Below, in pieces: positions 24,319 to 33,615 of a stretch of DNA of 45,581 bases. The notes beneath the pieces were generated by a model. It was not told the origin of the DNA. It did not search any database and was given only the letters and a program-made list of their open reading frames with translations. Numbering within the stretch: the stretch's first letter is position 1; each line of letters begins with the position of its first letter. Both the position numbers and the translations under genes were made by a program. The DNA is from Bacteroidota bacterium. GTDB taxonomy: Bacteria; Bacteroidota; Bacteroidia; Bacteroidales; F082. The DNA lies in assembly GCA_024280235.1 (NCBI GenBank), contig JAJRQN010000061.1, positions 1 through 45,581 on the forward strand. The letters are read 5' to 3'.

Positions 24319-25140
24319 ATGAAAAACAAAAGTATCACCGAATCCACTTCAAAATATGATAATATTGATCAGTGGCCGGTAAGGAAGATTCTTGAAACCA
24401 TGAACAGGGAGGACATGCTTGTTCCCCTTGCCGTGAAAGAGCAAATTCCCCAAATTGAAAAGCTGGTATCCGCACTCACTGAACGCATCAAATCCGGTGG
24501 CCGGTTGTTTTATCTCGGTGCCGGCACCAGCGGTCGTCTTGGCATTCTGGATGCTTCTGAAATACCACCTACTTTCGGTGCTCCATACGATCTGGTTATC
24601 GGACTTATTGCCGGTGGCGACAGTGCTATTCGTAAAGCTGTCGAATCTGCCGAAGACGACCCCGAACAATCATGGAAAGACATGGAAATCTTTGCCCCAA
24701 CGGCGAAAGATACAGTGATTGGTATCGCTGCTTCCGGAAGAACTCCTTATGTGATTGGTGGTGTAACCCGTGCACGCAAAGAGGGGCTGCTGACAGCCTG
24801 TATTACAAACAATCCCGGATCGGCCCTTGCCGCTGCGGTAGATATTCCCATCGAAGTGATGGTCGGCCCTGAATTTGTTACCGGCAGCACCCGGATGAAG
24901 TCCGGTACCAGTGCCAAGTTGGTACTGAACATGATCACCACCGGTGCCATGATAAAACTGGGGAAAGTGAAAGGGAATAAAATGGTGGATATGCAGCTTA
25001 CAAACCAAAAACTGGTAGAGCGCGGCACACGTATGATTATGGAAGAGACAACATTAGACCAAAAAGAGGCTAAACGCCTTTTGCTGTTGTATGGTTCGGT
25101 AAGAAAAGTACAGGAAATCTGGAAAAGTGAACAAAAATAA
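24319..25140 (+). CDS. murQ: N-acetylmuramic acid 6-phosphate etherase MurQ
   Basis: MurQ cleaves the lactyl ether of MurNAc-6-phosphate to give GlcNAc-6-phosphate and D-lactate in cell-wall recycling. The 273-aa protein starts MKNKSITESTSKYDN, matching the family start, hence 24319 and not the upstream ATG at 24265. A SIS domain is evident: GRLFYLGAGTSGRLGILDASEIPPTFG, where the acidic residue in DASE is the catalytic candidate, then IAASGRTPYVIGG and VTGSTRMKSGTSAKLVLNMITT. The gene ends 5 bp before a glucosaminidase fusion gene, which supplies the matching upstream recycling step. Confidence 0.96.
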   Translation: MKNKSITESTSKYDNIDQWPVRKILETMNREDMLVPLAVKEQIPQIEKLVSALTERIKSGGRLFYLGAGTSGRLGILDASEIPPTFGAPYDLVIGLIAGGDSAIRKAVESAEDDPEQSWKDMEIFAPTAKDTVIGIAASGRTPYVIGGVTRARKEGLLTACITNNPGSALAAAVDIPIEVMVGPEFVTGSTRMKSGTSAKLVLNMITTGAMIKLGKVKGNKMVDMQLTNQKLVERGTRMIMEETTLDQKEAKRLLLLYGSVRKVQEIWKSEQK

Positions 25141-25145
25141 GTACA

Positions 25146-28100
25146 ATGAGTAAACATAACCTTCTGCAATGGGCAGCAGCCTGCCTGATGCTTTGGATGG
25201 CTGGCATGACAACTGCCACAGCCCAAAATGAATCTTCAACGCCTGCTTTCCGCAAAGATATGGAAACCCACTGGGTTGATTCGGTTTTTAATTCCTTAAA
25301 TAAAAATGAGAAGATTGCTCAGCTGATTTTCGTGGCTGCTTATTCTAACCGTAGTATCGCGCACGAAGTAGCCATTACCGATTTGATACGAAAATATAAG
25401 ATTGGCGGTCTGATATTTTTCCAGGGAACTCCGAAAAAGCAGGTTATACTGACCAACTACTACCAATCGCAGTCGAAAGTGCCGCTGATGATAGCCATGG
25501 ATGCCGAATGGGGCCTTGCCATGCGGTTAAAAAATACGATACATTTTCCATATCAAATGGCGCTTGGAGCCATCAAAAATGACAGCCTGATTTATCAGAT
25601 GGGACGTGAAGTGGGAAGAGAACTGAAACGTACAGGAGTCCAAATGAACCTTGCTCCCGTAGTGGACATCAACAATAATCCCAACAATCCGGTTATTAAT
25701 TTCCGTTCTTTCGGTATGGACAAAAAAAACGTTGCAGCCAAAGGTATTGCTTACATGAAAGGAATGCAGGATGAGCACGTTTTGGCTACCGCCAAACATT
25801 TTCCGGGACATGGAGATGTGAGTACCGATTCGCATAAAACGCTTCCTGTTGTTCCTTTCAGCCGCAAAAGATTGGATACGCTTGAGATGTATCCTTTTCA
25901 GCAAATGATCAACGCCGGTGTGGCAGCTGTAATGACTGCCCATTTATACGTTCCGGCACTTGATTCAACGCTGCATACACCCTATTCTCTTTCCAAAAAA
26001 ATAGTTACCGGTATTTTAAAAAACAGCCTGGATTTTAAAGGCATTGTCATTTCCGATGCAATGAATATGAAAGGCGTTACTAAATATTTTCCTGCCGGAA
26101 AAGCCGATGCCAAAGCCATGATTGCCGGAAACGATGTGCTGGAATTTGTTCAAAATGTGCCACTCGCTATAAAAAAAATCAGAAAAGCCATTGCTAAGGG
26201 AAAAATTTCATGGAATGACATCAACAACCGTTGTAAAAAAGTACTTGCTGCCAAATATTGGGCAGGATTGAACCACTGGCACCCTATGGATACCAATAAT
26301 TTGATTCACGACCTGAATTTACCTTTGGCTAACGTATTGAATCGTAAGCTTATAAAAGCTTCTTTAACAGTGCTGCGCGACAGCAATGAAATTATCCCCA
26401 TAAAAAACCTTGGTCAGCAGCACATAGCCACACTTGCCATTGGAAGCGTTTCACAAACTTCTTTTCAGAAAAGGCTGGGCGATTATACCCGGACAACCGA
26501 CTTCTATTGGACACAAAACGGTAAAGTCCCCGACAGTGTTTTACTGGAACGGATGAAGGCGTACAATTTGGTTATTGTGGGTCTGACTCATTTGAGTCAG
26601 CATCCGGGAAAGAATTTTGGTATTACGCCTGAGATGCTTGATTTTCTGCACAAGGTGATGGCCTCTCATAAAACCATTGTAACTATTTTTGGAAATCCCT
26701 TTTCCCTGAACCGGATGCCGGGGATTGAAAAAGCTGATGGTCTGGTGCTTACTTATGAAGACAGTCCGTTGTTTCAGGATTTGGCAGCCCAGCTTATTTT
26801 CGGCGCAATCGGTTCCCACGGAACGCTCCCTGTCAGGCTGGACCATTTTCCCATTCATTATAGCATCTTTACGCCTTCTGCCTACCGGCTGGCATACACT
26901 ATTCCCGAAGAGGAAGGAATGAATTCGGATTATCTGAAAAAGAAAATAGATTCCATTGTACAGGCAGGTCTTGACGCAAAGGCCTATCCGGGATGCGAAG
27001 TGTTGGTAGCCCGCAACGGAGCTGTTATTTTCCATAAAACTTACGGATACCACACTTATTATGACCGTGTAAAAGTCAGTAATAAAGACCTTTATGATTT
27101 TGCCTCAGTAACAAAAGTTATTGCCTCTACTACGGCCATTATGAAACTTTACGATCAGGGGTTGCTAAAACTTGATGTGCCGTTTTACACCTATTGGCCT
27201 GCTTTTAAACATTCCAATAAAAAAGAAATGACTTTGCGGGAAGTACTGGCTCATCAGGCAGGATTGCAGGCATGGATACCCTACTGGAAAAAAACAGTGA
27301 AGACAAATGGAAAATATAAACGGAGAATTTTCCGAAGAGATTCTTCATCCCGATTTGATGTACCTGTGATTGAAGACCTTTTTATGAACAAGAACTACCG
27401 AAAGACGATGTATCGTGAAATTAAAAAGTCTCCCGTTTCAGCCAAAAAGAAATACCTCTATTCGGGACTGAGTTTTTACCTGTATCCGCAGATAGTGAAA
27501 AATTTGTCGGGAGAGGATTTTGAAACCTTTCTTAAAAAGAACTTTTATCAGCCACTTGGTGCTTATACACTAACCTTTGACCCGTATCAGTTTTTTCCGT
27601 TACAGGACATTGCGCCGACAGAGATTGATACTTTTTTCCGTAAAAAAGCCATTCATGGATATGTCCATGACGAAGGAGCTGCCATGATGGGAGGCATCTC
27701 TGGAAATGCCGGACTGTTTGGTACGGCCAATGATTTGGCAAAAATGGCGCAGATGTATTTGCAGATGGGATATTACGGCGGAAAAAGATACATCTCGGAT
27801 ACAACCATGAAAGAATTTACGCGTTACCAGTATCCGGACAATGGAAACCGGCGGGGCCTTGGATTTGATAAGCCGGGGATTGGAAATGATACATTGCCTG
27901 AAAATGTGTCCTATCCGACGAGAGGAGCCAGCCCGTTAAGTTTCGGACATTCGGGTTATACGGGAACTTTTTTCTGGGATGACCCGAAAGAAAACCTCAT
28001 GTATGTTTTTCTTTCCAACCGTGTTTATCCCACGCGTTACAACACGAAACTCTATGATATGAACATCCGGACTAATATCCTGCAGGTGCTTTATGATTCC

Positions 28101-28205
28101 ATGAAAAAAGATAAAACTCAAATGCTTCCTGAAAAGCTAATGATAGGAGATAACGGGAACGGTTATTATCTCAACCAAAACGGGTTAAAAATGACAGCAC
28201 GATAG
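25146..28205 (+). CDS. Exported GH3 beta-N-acetylglucosaminidase fused to a beta-lactamase-like serine hydrolase
   Basis: The 1019-aa protein has an N-terminal signal peptide ending near ATAQ. The GH3/NagZ part (about 40-400) carries KHFPGHGDVSTDSH (His222 region), the catalytic motif that pairs with the Asp in SDAMNMKGV. A GH3 C-terminal-type domain spans about 400-590. The last 400 residues are a class C beta-lactamase/esterase fold: S654-V-T-K657 as SxxK, a tyrosine motif in YLYSGLSFY, and HSGYTG in place of KTG. It should release GlcNAc from muropeptides in the periplasm and hydrolyse a peptide or ester bond with the second domain. Such fusions are known in Bacteroidota. It forms an operon with murQ (5-bp gap). 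Confidence 0.95.
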   Translation: MSKHNLLQWAAACLMLWMAGMTTATAQNESSTPAFRKDMETHWVDSVFNSLNKNEKIAQLIFVAAYSNRSIAHEVAITDLIRKYKIGGLIFFQGTPKKQVILTNYYQSQSKVPLMIAMDAEWGLAMRLKNTIHFPYQMALGAIKNDSLIYQMGREVGRELKRTGVQMNLAPVVDINNNPNNPVINFRSFGMDKKNVAAKGIAYMKGMQDEHVLATAKHFPGHGDVSTDSHKTLPVVPFSRKRLDTLEMYPFQQMINAGVAAVMTAHLYVPALDSTLHTPYSLSKKIVTGILKNSLDFKGIVISDAMNMKGVTKYFPAGKADAKAMIAGNDVLEFVQNVPLAIKKIRKAIAKGKISWNDINNRCKKVLAAKYWAGLNHWHPMDTNNLIHDLNLPLANVLNRKLIKASLTVLRDSNEIIPIKNLGQQHIATLAIGSVSQTSFQKRLGDYTRTTDFYWTQNGKVPDSVLLERMKAYNLVIVGLTHLSQHPGKNFGITPEMLDFLHKVMASHKTIVTIFGNPFSLNRMPGIEKADGLVLTYEDSPLFQDLAAQLIFGAIGSHGTLPVRLDHFPIHYSIFTPSAYRLAYTIPEEEGMNSDYLKKKIDSIVQAGLDAKAYPGCEVLVARNGAVIFHKTYGYHTYYDRVKVSNKDLYDFASVTKVIASTTAIMKLYDQGLLKLDVPFYTYWPAFKHSNKKEMTLREVLAHQAGLQAWIPYWKKTVKTNGKYKRRIFRRDSSSRFDVPVIEDLFMNKNYRKTMYREIKKSPVSAKKKYLYSGLSFYLYPQIVKNLSGEDFETFLKKNFYQPLGAYTLTFDPYQFFPLQDIAPTEIDTFFRKKAIHGYVHDEGAAMMGGISGNAGLFGTANDLAKMAQMYLQMGYYGGKRYISDTTMKEFTRYQYPDNGNRRGLGFDKPGIGNDTLPENVSYPTRGASPLSFGHSGYTGTFFWDDPKENLMYVFLSNRVYPTRYNTKLYDMNIRTNILQVLYDSMKKDKTQMLPEKLMIGDNGNGYYLNQNGLKMTAR

Positions 28206-28216
28206 TAACTCAGGCT

Positions 28217-28264
28217 AACAATCAATTTTACGGAGTATGATTAATTAGTATTATCTTGATTGTT
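28217..28264. repeat. Inverted repeat between convergent genes
   Basis: A 9-bp perfect inverted repeat, AACAATCAA at 28217-28225 and TTGATTGTT at 28256-28264, lies between the ends of the convergent glucosaminidase and small membrane protein genes and overlaps the stop of the latter. It may help end transcription, though no GC-rich core is present. Confidence 0.35.
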
Positions 28265-28490
28265 GAGATTTTTTTAACTTATTTACGATAAGCCCAACGA
28301 TTGACATAAATATTATTATGACACCAACACCAATAGCACTGATTACACCTCCTTCGTGGGTTCCTTTCGGTATATCAATAATTTTGCCCGATAAAAAAAC
28401 AGAAGTCAGAATAGCTGTAATAACACCAATGGACATCCCATAAATGATTATCTGTTTTTCTTTTTTATTCGTCGGTTTTTTGGTTTTCAT
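28251..28490 (-). CDS. Small two-helix membrane protein, unknown
   Basis: The 79-aa protein has a lysine-rich start (KTKKPTNKKEK) and two membrane helices (IYGMSIGVITAILTSVFLSG and VISAIGVGVIIIFMSIVGLIV), then a basic end. No family is recognised. The charge pattern and clean ATG start support a real gene. It lies 123 bp downstream of the small basic protein gene on the same strand. Confidence 0.55.
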   Translation of the reverse strand: MKTKKPTNKKEKQIIIYGMSIGVITAILTSVFLSGKIIDIPKGTHEGGVISAIGVGVIIIFMSIVGLIVNKLKKSQQSR

Positions 28491-28613
28491 AATTCAACAC
28501 TTCTAAGTTACTGTTTGTTTTGACTTTTTGTGTCTTATTGGTTCTATCATTTTGATTATGGTACGTGCTGCAATTTGAAACGATTTATTTTTGATTCAGT
28601 TAGACGTCCGGCA

Positions 28614-28781
28614 TTATGGGTTTTCAACAGTTTTTTTGTTTCTTTTTATCCTCCTTTTTCGTGCTGCTTTTTTATTTTTAAGTGTTTTTATCAGTTCACT
28701 TATTTCTTTTCTTTTCGTATTTGTCAAAGGTTTACTTTCTATTACAAAGTCTATTCCTTCCGGTTCTTTTATTTGTCTCAT
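28614..28781 (-). CDS. Small basic protein, unknown
   Basis: A 55-codon frame from the ATG at 28781 encodes MRQIKEPEGIDFVIESKPLT followed by a lysine/arginine-rich half (KRKEISELIKTLKNKKAARK, then RRIKRNKKT). The composition is ordered: an acidic-to-neutral N-terminal motif EPEGIDFVI.SKPLT, then a basic helix. I have the impression that similar short proteins occur in Bacteroidota, but I cannot name a family. The opposite strand gives only hydrophobic low-complexity frames that look like shadows of it. The basic tail suggests nucleic-acid or ribosome contact; this is a guess. Confidence 0.5.
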   Translation of the reverse strand: MRQIKEPEGIDFVIESKPLTNTKRKEISELIKTLKNKKAARKRRIKRNKKTVENP

Positions 28782-29263
28782 TTTTCTATAGTTTAAAGTA
28801 GGTTTAAACTAATTTCTTTGCCGATTCTGTCGGAATTATCATTCTCCCGTTTTTAAAATGAAATGCTCCCAATGTCTTTTTGTAATGTTTGATTAAATTA
28901 ATAATGATTAAAAGTTAGGTTCTACTACCATTTTAGTGGATAAATTGCTTTTGCAGAACCAATGACATTCTTTTGGGAGGAGCCAGAAGACCGAAGACGG
29001 AAGTTTTTTCGATTATACAATAACCAATAAATCGATTATCTATACCCGTTACGGTATATTAAAGAACCTGTTGCCAGGACGTTATTTTCTTCTGACTTCC
29101 GGCTTCCAACAAGTCAATAATTACACGATACAACAGTTTTCCACAAAATTTGCAGTAGTATTAAAAGTTATAACAAAAATCATTACGATATTTCTTGCTT
29201 TTGTACAACTTGTTTATACTCGTACATACTCCCTGAAAGCAACTGGTTTTTTCTGTTAAGCAG
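28782..29263. other. 482-bp gap after cysD
   Basis: No convincing gene is present. A purine-rich stretch near 28978-29004 (GGAGCCAGAAGACCGAAGACGG) and a reverse-complement-like segment near 29092-29110 (TTCTGACTTCCGGCTTCC) form an imperfect long-range inverted pair. CysN, the usual partner of CysD, is absent here. Confidence 0.5.
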
Positions 29264-30172
29264 CTAAAAATAACCTTCTCTTTTCTTCTGCTCCATGCTG
29301 GCTTCCTGGTCGAAATCTATGACGCGGGTCGTGCGTTCCGAAACGGTAACGGTCATCATCTCCTCCACAATTTTCTCAATGGTGTCGGCTTCCGACTCAA
29401 TGGCGCCGGTGAGCGGATAGCATCCCAGTGTACGGAAACGCACCATTTTCATTTCCGCTTTTTTCCGTAATTCTTCCGGCATACGGTCGTCGTCTGCCAT
29501 AATAAGGTTTCCGTCAATGTTAACCACAGGTCGTTTTTTGGCAAAATAGAGGGGCACGATGGGAATATTTTCCAGCCGAATATACTGCCAAATGTCTAAT
29601 TCAGTCCAGTTGGAAATGGGAAACACCCGAATGGACTCGCCTTTGTGAACCCGGGCATTGAAGATATCCCAAAGCTCGGGACGCTGGTTTTTGGGATCCC
29701 ACTGGTGATACCTGTCGCGAAAAGAGTAGATTCTTTCCTTGGCCCTTGACTTTTCCTCATCGCGGCGGGCACCGCCAAAAGCCGCATCAAATTTATACTT
29801 ATCGAGAGCCTGCAACAGCGCCTGTGTTTTCATTACATCGGTATGCACTTTGGAGCCGTGCGTAAAAGGGCCAATTCCTGCTTCGTAACCTTCTTTGTTG
29901 TAATAAACAATTAAATTCCATCCTTTTTCTTTGGTATATTTTTCACGGAATTCAATCATTTCACGGAATTTCCATTTGGTATCAACATGCATGAGCGGAA
30001 AAGGAACCTTACCGGGATAAAAAGCTTTCTCAGCAAGCCGTGCCATGACCGAAGAGTCCTTTCCAATGGAATAAAGCATCACCGGATTTTCAAACTCGGC
30101 GGCTACTTCCCTGATAATGTGAATAGATTCTGCTTCCAGTTCGCGTAGGTTATTAATGGAATATGTTTGCAT
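29264..30172 (-). CDS. cysD: Sulfate adenylyltransferase subunit 2 CysD
   Basis: CysD is the catalytic half of ATP sulfurylase, making adenosine 5'-phosphosulfate from sulfate and ATP. The 302-aa protein is full length. It has the PP-loop S35-IGKDS40-S, then [70 protein letters not shown] and the end [16 protein letters not shown]. It normally works with the GTPase CysN encoded next to it. No cysN, cysC or cysH lies within this window, so the copy is an orphan here. It is 48 bp downstream of a LysE-type exporter gene on the same strand. Confidence 0.95.
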   Translation of the reverse strand: MQTYSINNLRELEAESIHIIREVAAEFENPVMLYSIGKDSSVMARLAEKAFYPGKVPFPLMHVDTKWKFREMIEFREKYTKEKGWNLIVYYNKEGYEAGIGPFTHGSKVHTDVMKTQALLQALDKYKFDAAFGGARRDEEKSRAKERIYSFRDRYHQWDPKNQRPELWDIFNARVHKGESIRVFPISNWTELDIWQYIRLENIPIVPLYFAKKRPVVNIDGNLIMADDDRMPEELRKKAEMKMVRFRTLGCYPLTGAIESEADTIEKIVEEMMTVTVSERTTRVIDFDQEASMEQKKREGYF

Positions 30173-30220
30173 GATTTATATTTCAAAAAAGACAAAAATA
30201 CAACTTCTTTCAGGAATACT

Positions 30221-30859
30221 TTAAAGTATTCCTGATTCATATAATGAGCGTATAATCAGCGCAATACCGAAAATAACCAAAATAATTCCCGCAATTTTAT
30301 TAATCAGGCGCAAAAACTTATCAGTAATATAACCTTTGATTTTTGTAGCGAGATAGACTTTCGTTACATCGGAAGAAAAAACTATGGCAAGTGTTCCCGT
30401 AAAGAAAAGAATAATATCGGAAGTACTATCCATAAACGGTGCAGCCACTCCCAGCACCACTGTCGGCCAGAAAAGCCAGACAAACGGGTTGGCAATATTT
30501 AACAGAAATCCTTTGATGAGATAGGTAATGGCATGTGGCTCGCTGATGTTGACGACCTCATCGTTGCTGTTTACCACAATTTTGTGTCGGTAGGTCAGAA
30601 AACCAAATGTCATAAGTATGAGGCCGCCGGCAACACCAAACAACTGGTGTTTGTGCATATTCTCCATGACGGCGTGAGCAGCTACAATAGAGATGGAAAC
30701 TACAGTCAAATCGTTGAGAAAAACGCCAATAGCAAGAATAAATCCTTTGGAAAAACCGCGATGAATACCAGTTTGTACCAAGGCAAAAAATGCAGGACCA
30801 AATCCAAAAAACAGTGCCAGCGTCAGGCCAAGAATCATACCTTCAAATAACGGATGCAT
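30221..30859 (-). CDS. LysE/RhtB-family exporter
   Basis: The 212-aa protein has six membrane helices. It opens with FEGMILGLTLALFFGFGPAFFALVQTGIHRGFSKGFILAIGVFLNDLTVV, the LysE signature with a glycine-proline-rich first helix. YLIKGFLLNIANPFVWLFW then matches the second conserved region. Family members export amino acids or related small molecules. It begins 3 bp after the GH3-type synthetase gene, and cysD follows, so the three probably form one transcript. The exporter may release a product of the neighbouring synthetase (inference). Confidence 0.9.
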   Translation of the reverse strand: MHPLFEGMILGLTLALFFGFGPAFFALVQTGIHRGFSKGFILAIGVFLNDLTVVSISIVAAHAVMENMHKHQLFGVAGGLILMTFGFLTYRHKIVVNSNDEVVNISEPHAITYLIKGFLLNIANPFVWLFWPTVVLGVAAPFMDSTSDIILFFTGTLAIVFSSDVTKVYLATKIKGYITDKFLRLINKIAGIILVIFGIALIIRSLYESGIL

Positions 30860-30862
30860 AGT

Positions 30863-32401
30863 TTACAGATATTGACGTTCTTTTAAAAATTGTTCCCATT
30901 CTGTGATGCGTTCATTTTTCAAAACGCGGGGAAACTTGTTGGCACTTCCCGTTTTCCCTTTCATATCCATATATTCAAGAAAGGATTTTGGTGGTAAAAC
31001 ATAAACAAAAACCTCACGGATGGCTTCTAATCGTTCCACGCGATAGTCATCGTTGAGATTTTTTAAATAGCCGTCTATTTTTTTCGAAACTATTTTTGGG
31101 TCAAGCGGAGCGTTGGTGCCGAGATACCATTTGTGGGCAAACAAGCCCTTGTAACGAAAAGCCAGCACGGTAAATTCATTAATTTCAATATCCATCTCCT
31201 CCTGCAACAGCTCTACAGCGCGGTTCATATTTTCCTGTGAAAGGTGTTCGCCGCATATACTTAAGAAATGCTTTGTACGTCCGGTGATTTGGATTTCTGC
31301 ATAGTCTTTGTTAATAAATTTAATAGTATCTCCAAGCAAATAGCGCCAGGCGCCTGCATTGGTACTCATAAGCAGGGCATAATCGACACCGTTTTCCACA
31401 TCGGCAATGGTGTATGTTTCAACAGTTTCTTTCAAATTCCCTTCATTGTCAAAGTTCTCTTCATTAAAAGGAACAAACTCAAAAAATATCCCGTTATCTG
31501 TTTGCATGTCCATACCGGCATTCAGTCGGTTTTGAAAGCCGACATAGCCTTCGGAGGCAAGGTACGATTCATTGTACATCACCTCTTTTGCAAACAGTTT
31601 TTCAAAACTTTTCACATAAGGTTTAAAAGAAACGCCGCTGTGTACATAAACGCCTAGGTTTGGCCAGATATCGTGAATAGTTTCCAGGTTATACTCTTCA
31701 ATAATACGTTCGAGAAGAATTTGTATCCAGGCCGGCACACCCACCACAATACCAATATCCCAGTCGGGAGCTTTTTTAACCAAATCATGGAGTTTGGTAT
31801 CCCAGTCGGCGGTACGCGAAATACGTTTTCCCGGTTTGTAAAAATGCTGAAACCAAAATGGGATGCTCGCTGCCGTAATACCCGAAAGGTCGCCTTCGTA
31901 ATAAGTTCCGTTATATTGCAGGTGCGTACTGCCGCCAATCATCAGCATCCCTTTTTCGTAAAAGTCGAGAGGAAAATTATAACGAACCATGGAGACAATC
32001 TGCCGGAGGCTGGCGCGCTTGATGCTGCGCAGCATATCGCCCGTAACAGGAATGTATTTACTGGAAGCTTCGGAAGTTCCCGAACTCAGTGCAAAATATT
32101 TTACTTTCCCCGGCCAGGTAACATACGGCTCGCCGTTGAGCGAACGATACCACCAGCATTTATACATTTTGGAGTAATTGAAAACGGGGACAGTTTCGCG
32201 AAAAGCATCCACCACATTGCCGGAAGTAAGAATCTTTGAGAACTTATAATGCTCTCCAAAAGCCGTAAACTGTGCCTTTCGTAACAATTTCACAAGCTGG
32301 CCCTTTTGTGCTTTCTCAGGATGTATCCATTGTTTTTTTAACTCAACGGGCTTATTCCTAATAATATAGGCTCTTCGAATAAGGCTTCCCAATAGCGGCA
32401 T
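30863..32401 (-). CDS. GH3-family acyl-acid amido synthetase (auxin-responsive promoter family)
   Basis: The 512-aa protein belongs to the GH3 acyl-adenylate-forming family, which in plants joins amino acids to jasmonate or auxin. Visible motifs are ALSSGTSEASSKYIPVT (ATP loop), YNESYLASEGYVGFQNR, YALLMSTNAGAWRYLLGDTIKF and ITGRTKHFLSICGEHLSQENM. The N-terminal part contains WYRSLNGEPYVTWPGKVKYF. Bacterial members occur widely in Bacteroidota and their substrates are unknown. It is the first gene of a likely operon with a LysE exporter and cysD. The name GH3 is unrelated to glycoside hydrolase family 3. Confidence 0.93.
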   Translation of the reverse strand: MPLLGSLIRRAYIIRNKPVELKKQWIHPEKAQKGQLVKLLRKAQFTAFGEHYKFSKILTSGNVVDAFRETVPVFNYSKMYKCWWYRSLNGEPYVTWPGKVKYFALSSGTSEASSKYIPVTGDMLRSIKRASLRQIVSMVRYNFPLDFYEKGMLMIGGSTHLQYNGTYYEGDLSGITAASIPFWFQHFYKPGKRISRTADWDTKLHDLVKKAPDWDIGIVVGVPAWIQILLERIIEEYNLETIHDIWPNLGVYVHSGVSFKPYVKSFEKLFAKEVMYNESYLASEGYVGFQNRLNAGMDMQTDNGIFFEFVPFNEENFDNEGNLKETVETYTIADVENGVDYALLMSTNAGAWRYLLGDTIKFINKDYAEIQITGRTKHFLSICGEHLSQENMNRAVELLQEEMDIEINEFTVLAFRYKGLFAHKWYLGTNAPLDPKIVSKKIDGYLKNLNDDYRVERLEAIREVFVYVLPPKSFLEYMDMKGKTGSANKFPRVLKNERITEWEQFLKERQYL

Positions 32402-32530
32402 AAATGTTTCGTTTTAACGGGGCAAAGATAACAATAATCATAATCTGTGATTTACATCGTACTTTCATTGAGAAGCAGGATATTATAAAGATGAAACACT
32501 CATGTTTAAATTTTAAACACACAGGGGGAT

Positions 32531-32580
32531 GATTAAAGTCCGCATAGCGGACGACTCAAATGTAGTCTCGGATTTTAATC
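32531..32580. repeat. Composite palindromic repeat (REP-like)
   Basis: The outer arms GATTAAAGTCCG (32531-32542) and CGGATTTTAATC (32569-32580) pair with one G-T step. Inside lie a perfect GTCCGC/GCGGAC hairpin (32538-32543 with 32547-32552) and a GACT/AGTC hairpin, giving alternative branched folds. Similar internal sequence (AAAT, then AGTCTCG) is found at 40085-40115. It lies in the 248-bp gap between the GH3-family and oxyR genes. Confidence 0.6.
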
Positions 32581-32649
32581 CGGGGCGATGGTATCAAAAC
32601 ACATTATATCAATATTTTACAAATTTTTAAACAAATGAAAAAGGGAAAT

Positions 32650-33591
32650 CTACCGCCATTCTACAAGGGTACCACGTGATTTATCCGGCATGTATTTGGG
32701 TACTGCTTTCTGAATACAGGCAGCGAGCGATTCTACCATTCTGGTTTTGGCAAACTGGCGGGTATAAACCAGACTCACCTCCCGGAGAGGAATCATATGC
32801 GAGAAATGACGTAGCTGCTTTCGCCTTTCACCTTTTAACTCTTTCCCTGCCAACTCAGGAATAAGAGTAAACCCGCCCTCTTTGTCGATAATCTTGATCA
32901 GTGTGTCAATGGAACCTCCGGCATAATCAAAGGGCAATGTATCTGATGGCATATTTTGCAAGTCGCACAGATTAATAACCTGATTACGAAAACAATGCCC
33001 ATCGCTAAGCAGCCACAATTCCGGTGATGCAATGTCTTTCACATCGATGACAGGTTTATTTATAAGAGGATTTCTGCTATTGGAATAGATTTGCATCTCT
33101 TCATAATAGAGCGGTTGTTCTATAATGGCATTGTTATGCAGCGGTGTTACCAGAATACCTACATCCAGCAGGTCTTTTCGGAGCTGATCTTCAATGCGCT
33201 CGGTGATAAGTTCCTCCACTTTCATGTGTACCTCCGGATACTGATGTTTGTATTCACCGGCAAACAACGGCAGCAAATAAGGCGCAATGGTTGGAATCAC
33301 ACCAATACGTAACTCGCCATTCAGCTGATTTTTAAGCTCCTTTGCCATGCGGTTTACTTTTTTTGCTTCCTGCAAAACCAGCCGTGCCTGTTCGATAATT
33401 TCTTTTCCGGCATCGGTGGGAATCACCGGTTGCCTGCTACGGTCGAAAAGTATCATTTTCAGCTCCTCTTCCATCTTTTTCAGCTGCATACTCAGCGTAG
33501 GCTGCGTTACAAAACATTTCTCTGCAGCTTTGACAAAGTTGCGGTACGTATCTACTGCTACCGCATATTCCATTTGTATCAACGAAATCAT
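32650..33591 (-). CDS. oxyR: LysR-type peroxide sensor OxyR
   Basis: The 313-aa LysR-family regulator has an N-terminal winged helix (about 1-60, FVKAAEKCFVTQPTLSMQLKKMEEEL) and a periplasmic-binding-type effector domain. It carries the OxyR redox pair C200 and C209 in LLSDGHCFRNQVINLCDLQ, with the same nine-residue step as C199-C208 of E. coli OxyR. Peroxide should form a disulfide and switch on antioxidant genes. It is divergent from a peroxiredoxin gene, its likely target, and a palindrome at 33601-33615 lies just before its own start. Confidence 0.94.
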   Translation of the reverse strand: MISLIQMEYAVAVDTYRNFVKAAEKCFVTQPTLSMQLKKMEEELKMILFDRSRQPVIPTDAGKEIIEQARLVLQEAKKVNRMAKELKNQLNGELRIGVIPTIAPYLLPLFAGEYKHQYPEVHMKVEELITERIEDQLRKDLLDVGILVTPLHNNAIIEQPLYYEEMQIYSNSRNPLINKPVIDVKDIASPELWLLSDGHCFRNQVINLCDLQNMPSDTLPFDYAGGSIDTLIKIIDKEGGFTLIPELAGKELKGERRKQLRHFSHMIPLREVSLVYTRQFAKTRMVESLAACIQKAVPKYMPDKSRGTLVEWR

Positions 33592-33600
33592 ACTGCAAAG

Positions 33601-33615
33601 ATAGATAAAATCTAT
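33601..33615. promoter_or_regulatory. OxyR-type operator (ATAG-N7-CTAT)
   Basis: The 15-bp sequence ATAG-ATAAAAT-CTAT exactly fits half of the OxyR recognition pattern ATAG-N7-CTAT. It ends 10 bp from the oxyR start codon and about 95 bp from the peroxiredoxin start, so it could repress oxyR and activate the peroxiredoxin gene. A second module at the expected spacing is only partly preserved (ATAA, CTAT further right). Confidence 0.6.

Noticed and set aside
28530-28796. Hydrophobic plus-strand frames near 28.6 kb
   Set aside because: Phe/Ser-rich low-complexity products antisense to the A-rich small basic gene at 28614-28781; the minus strand reads as a more ordered protein.
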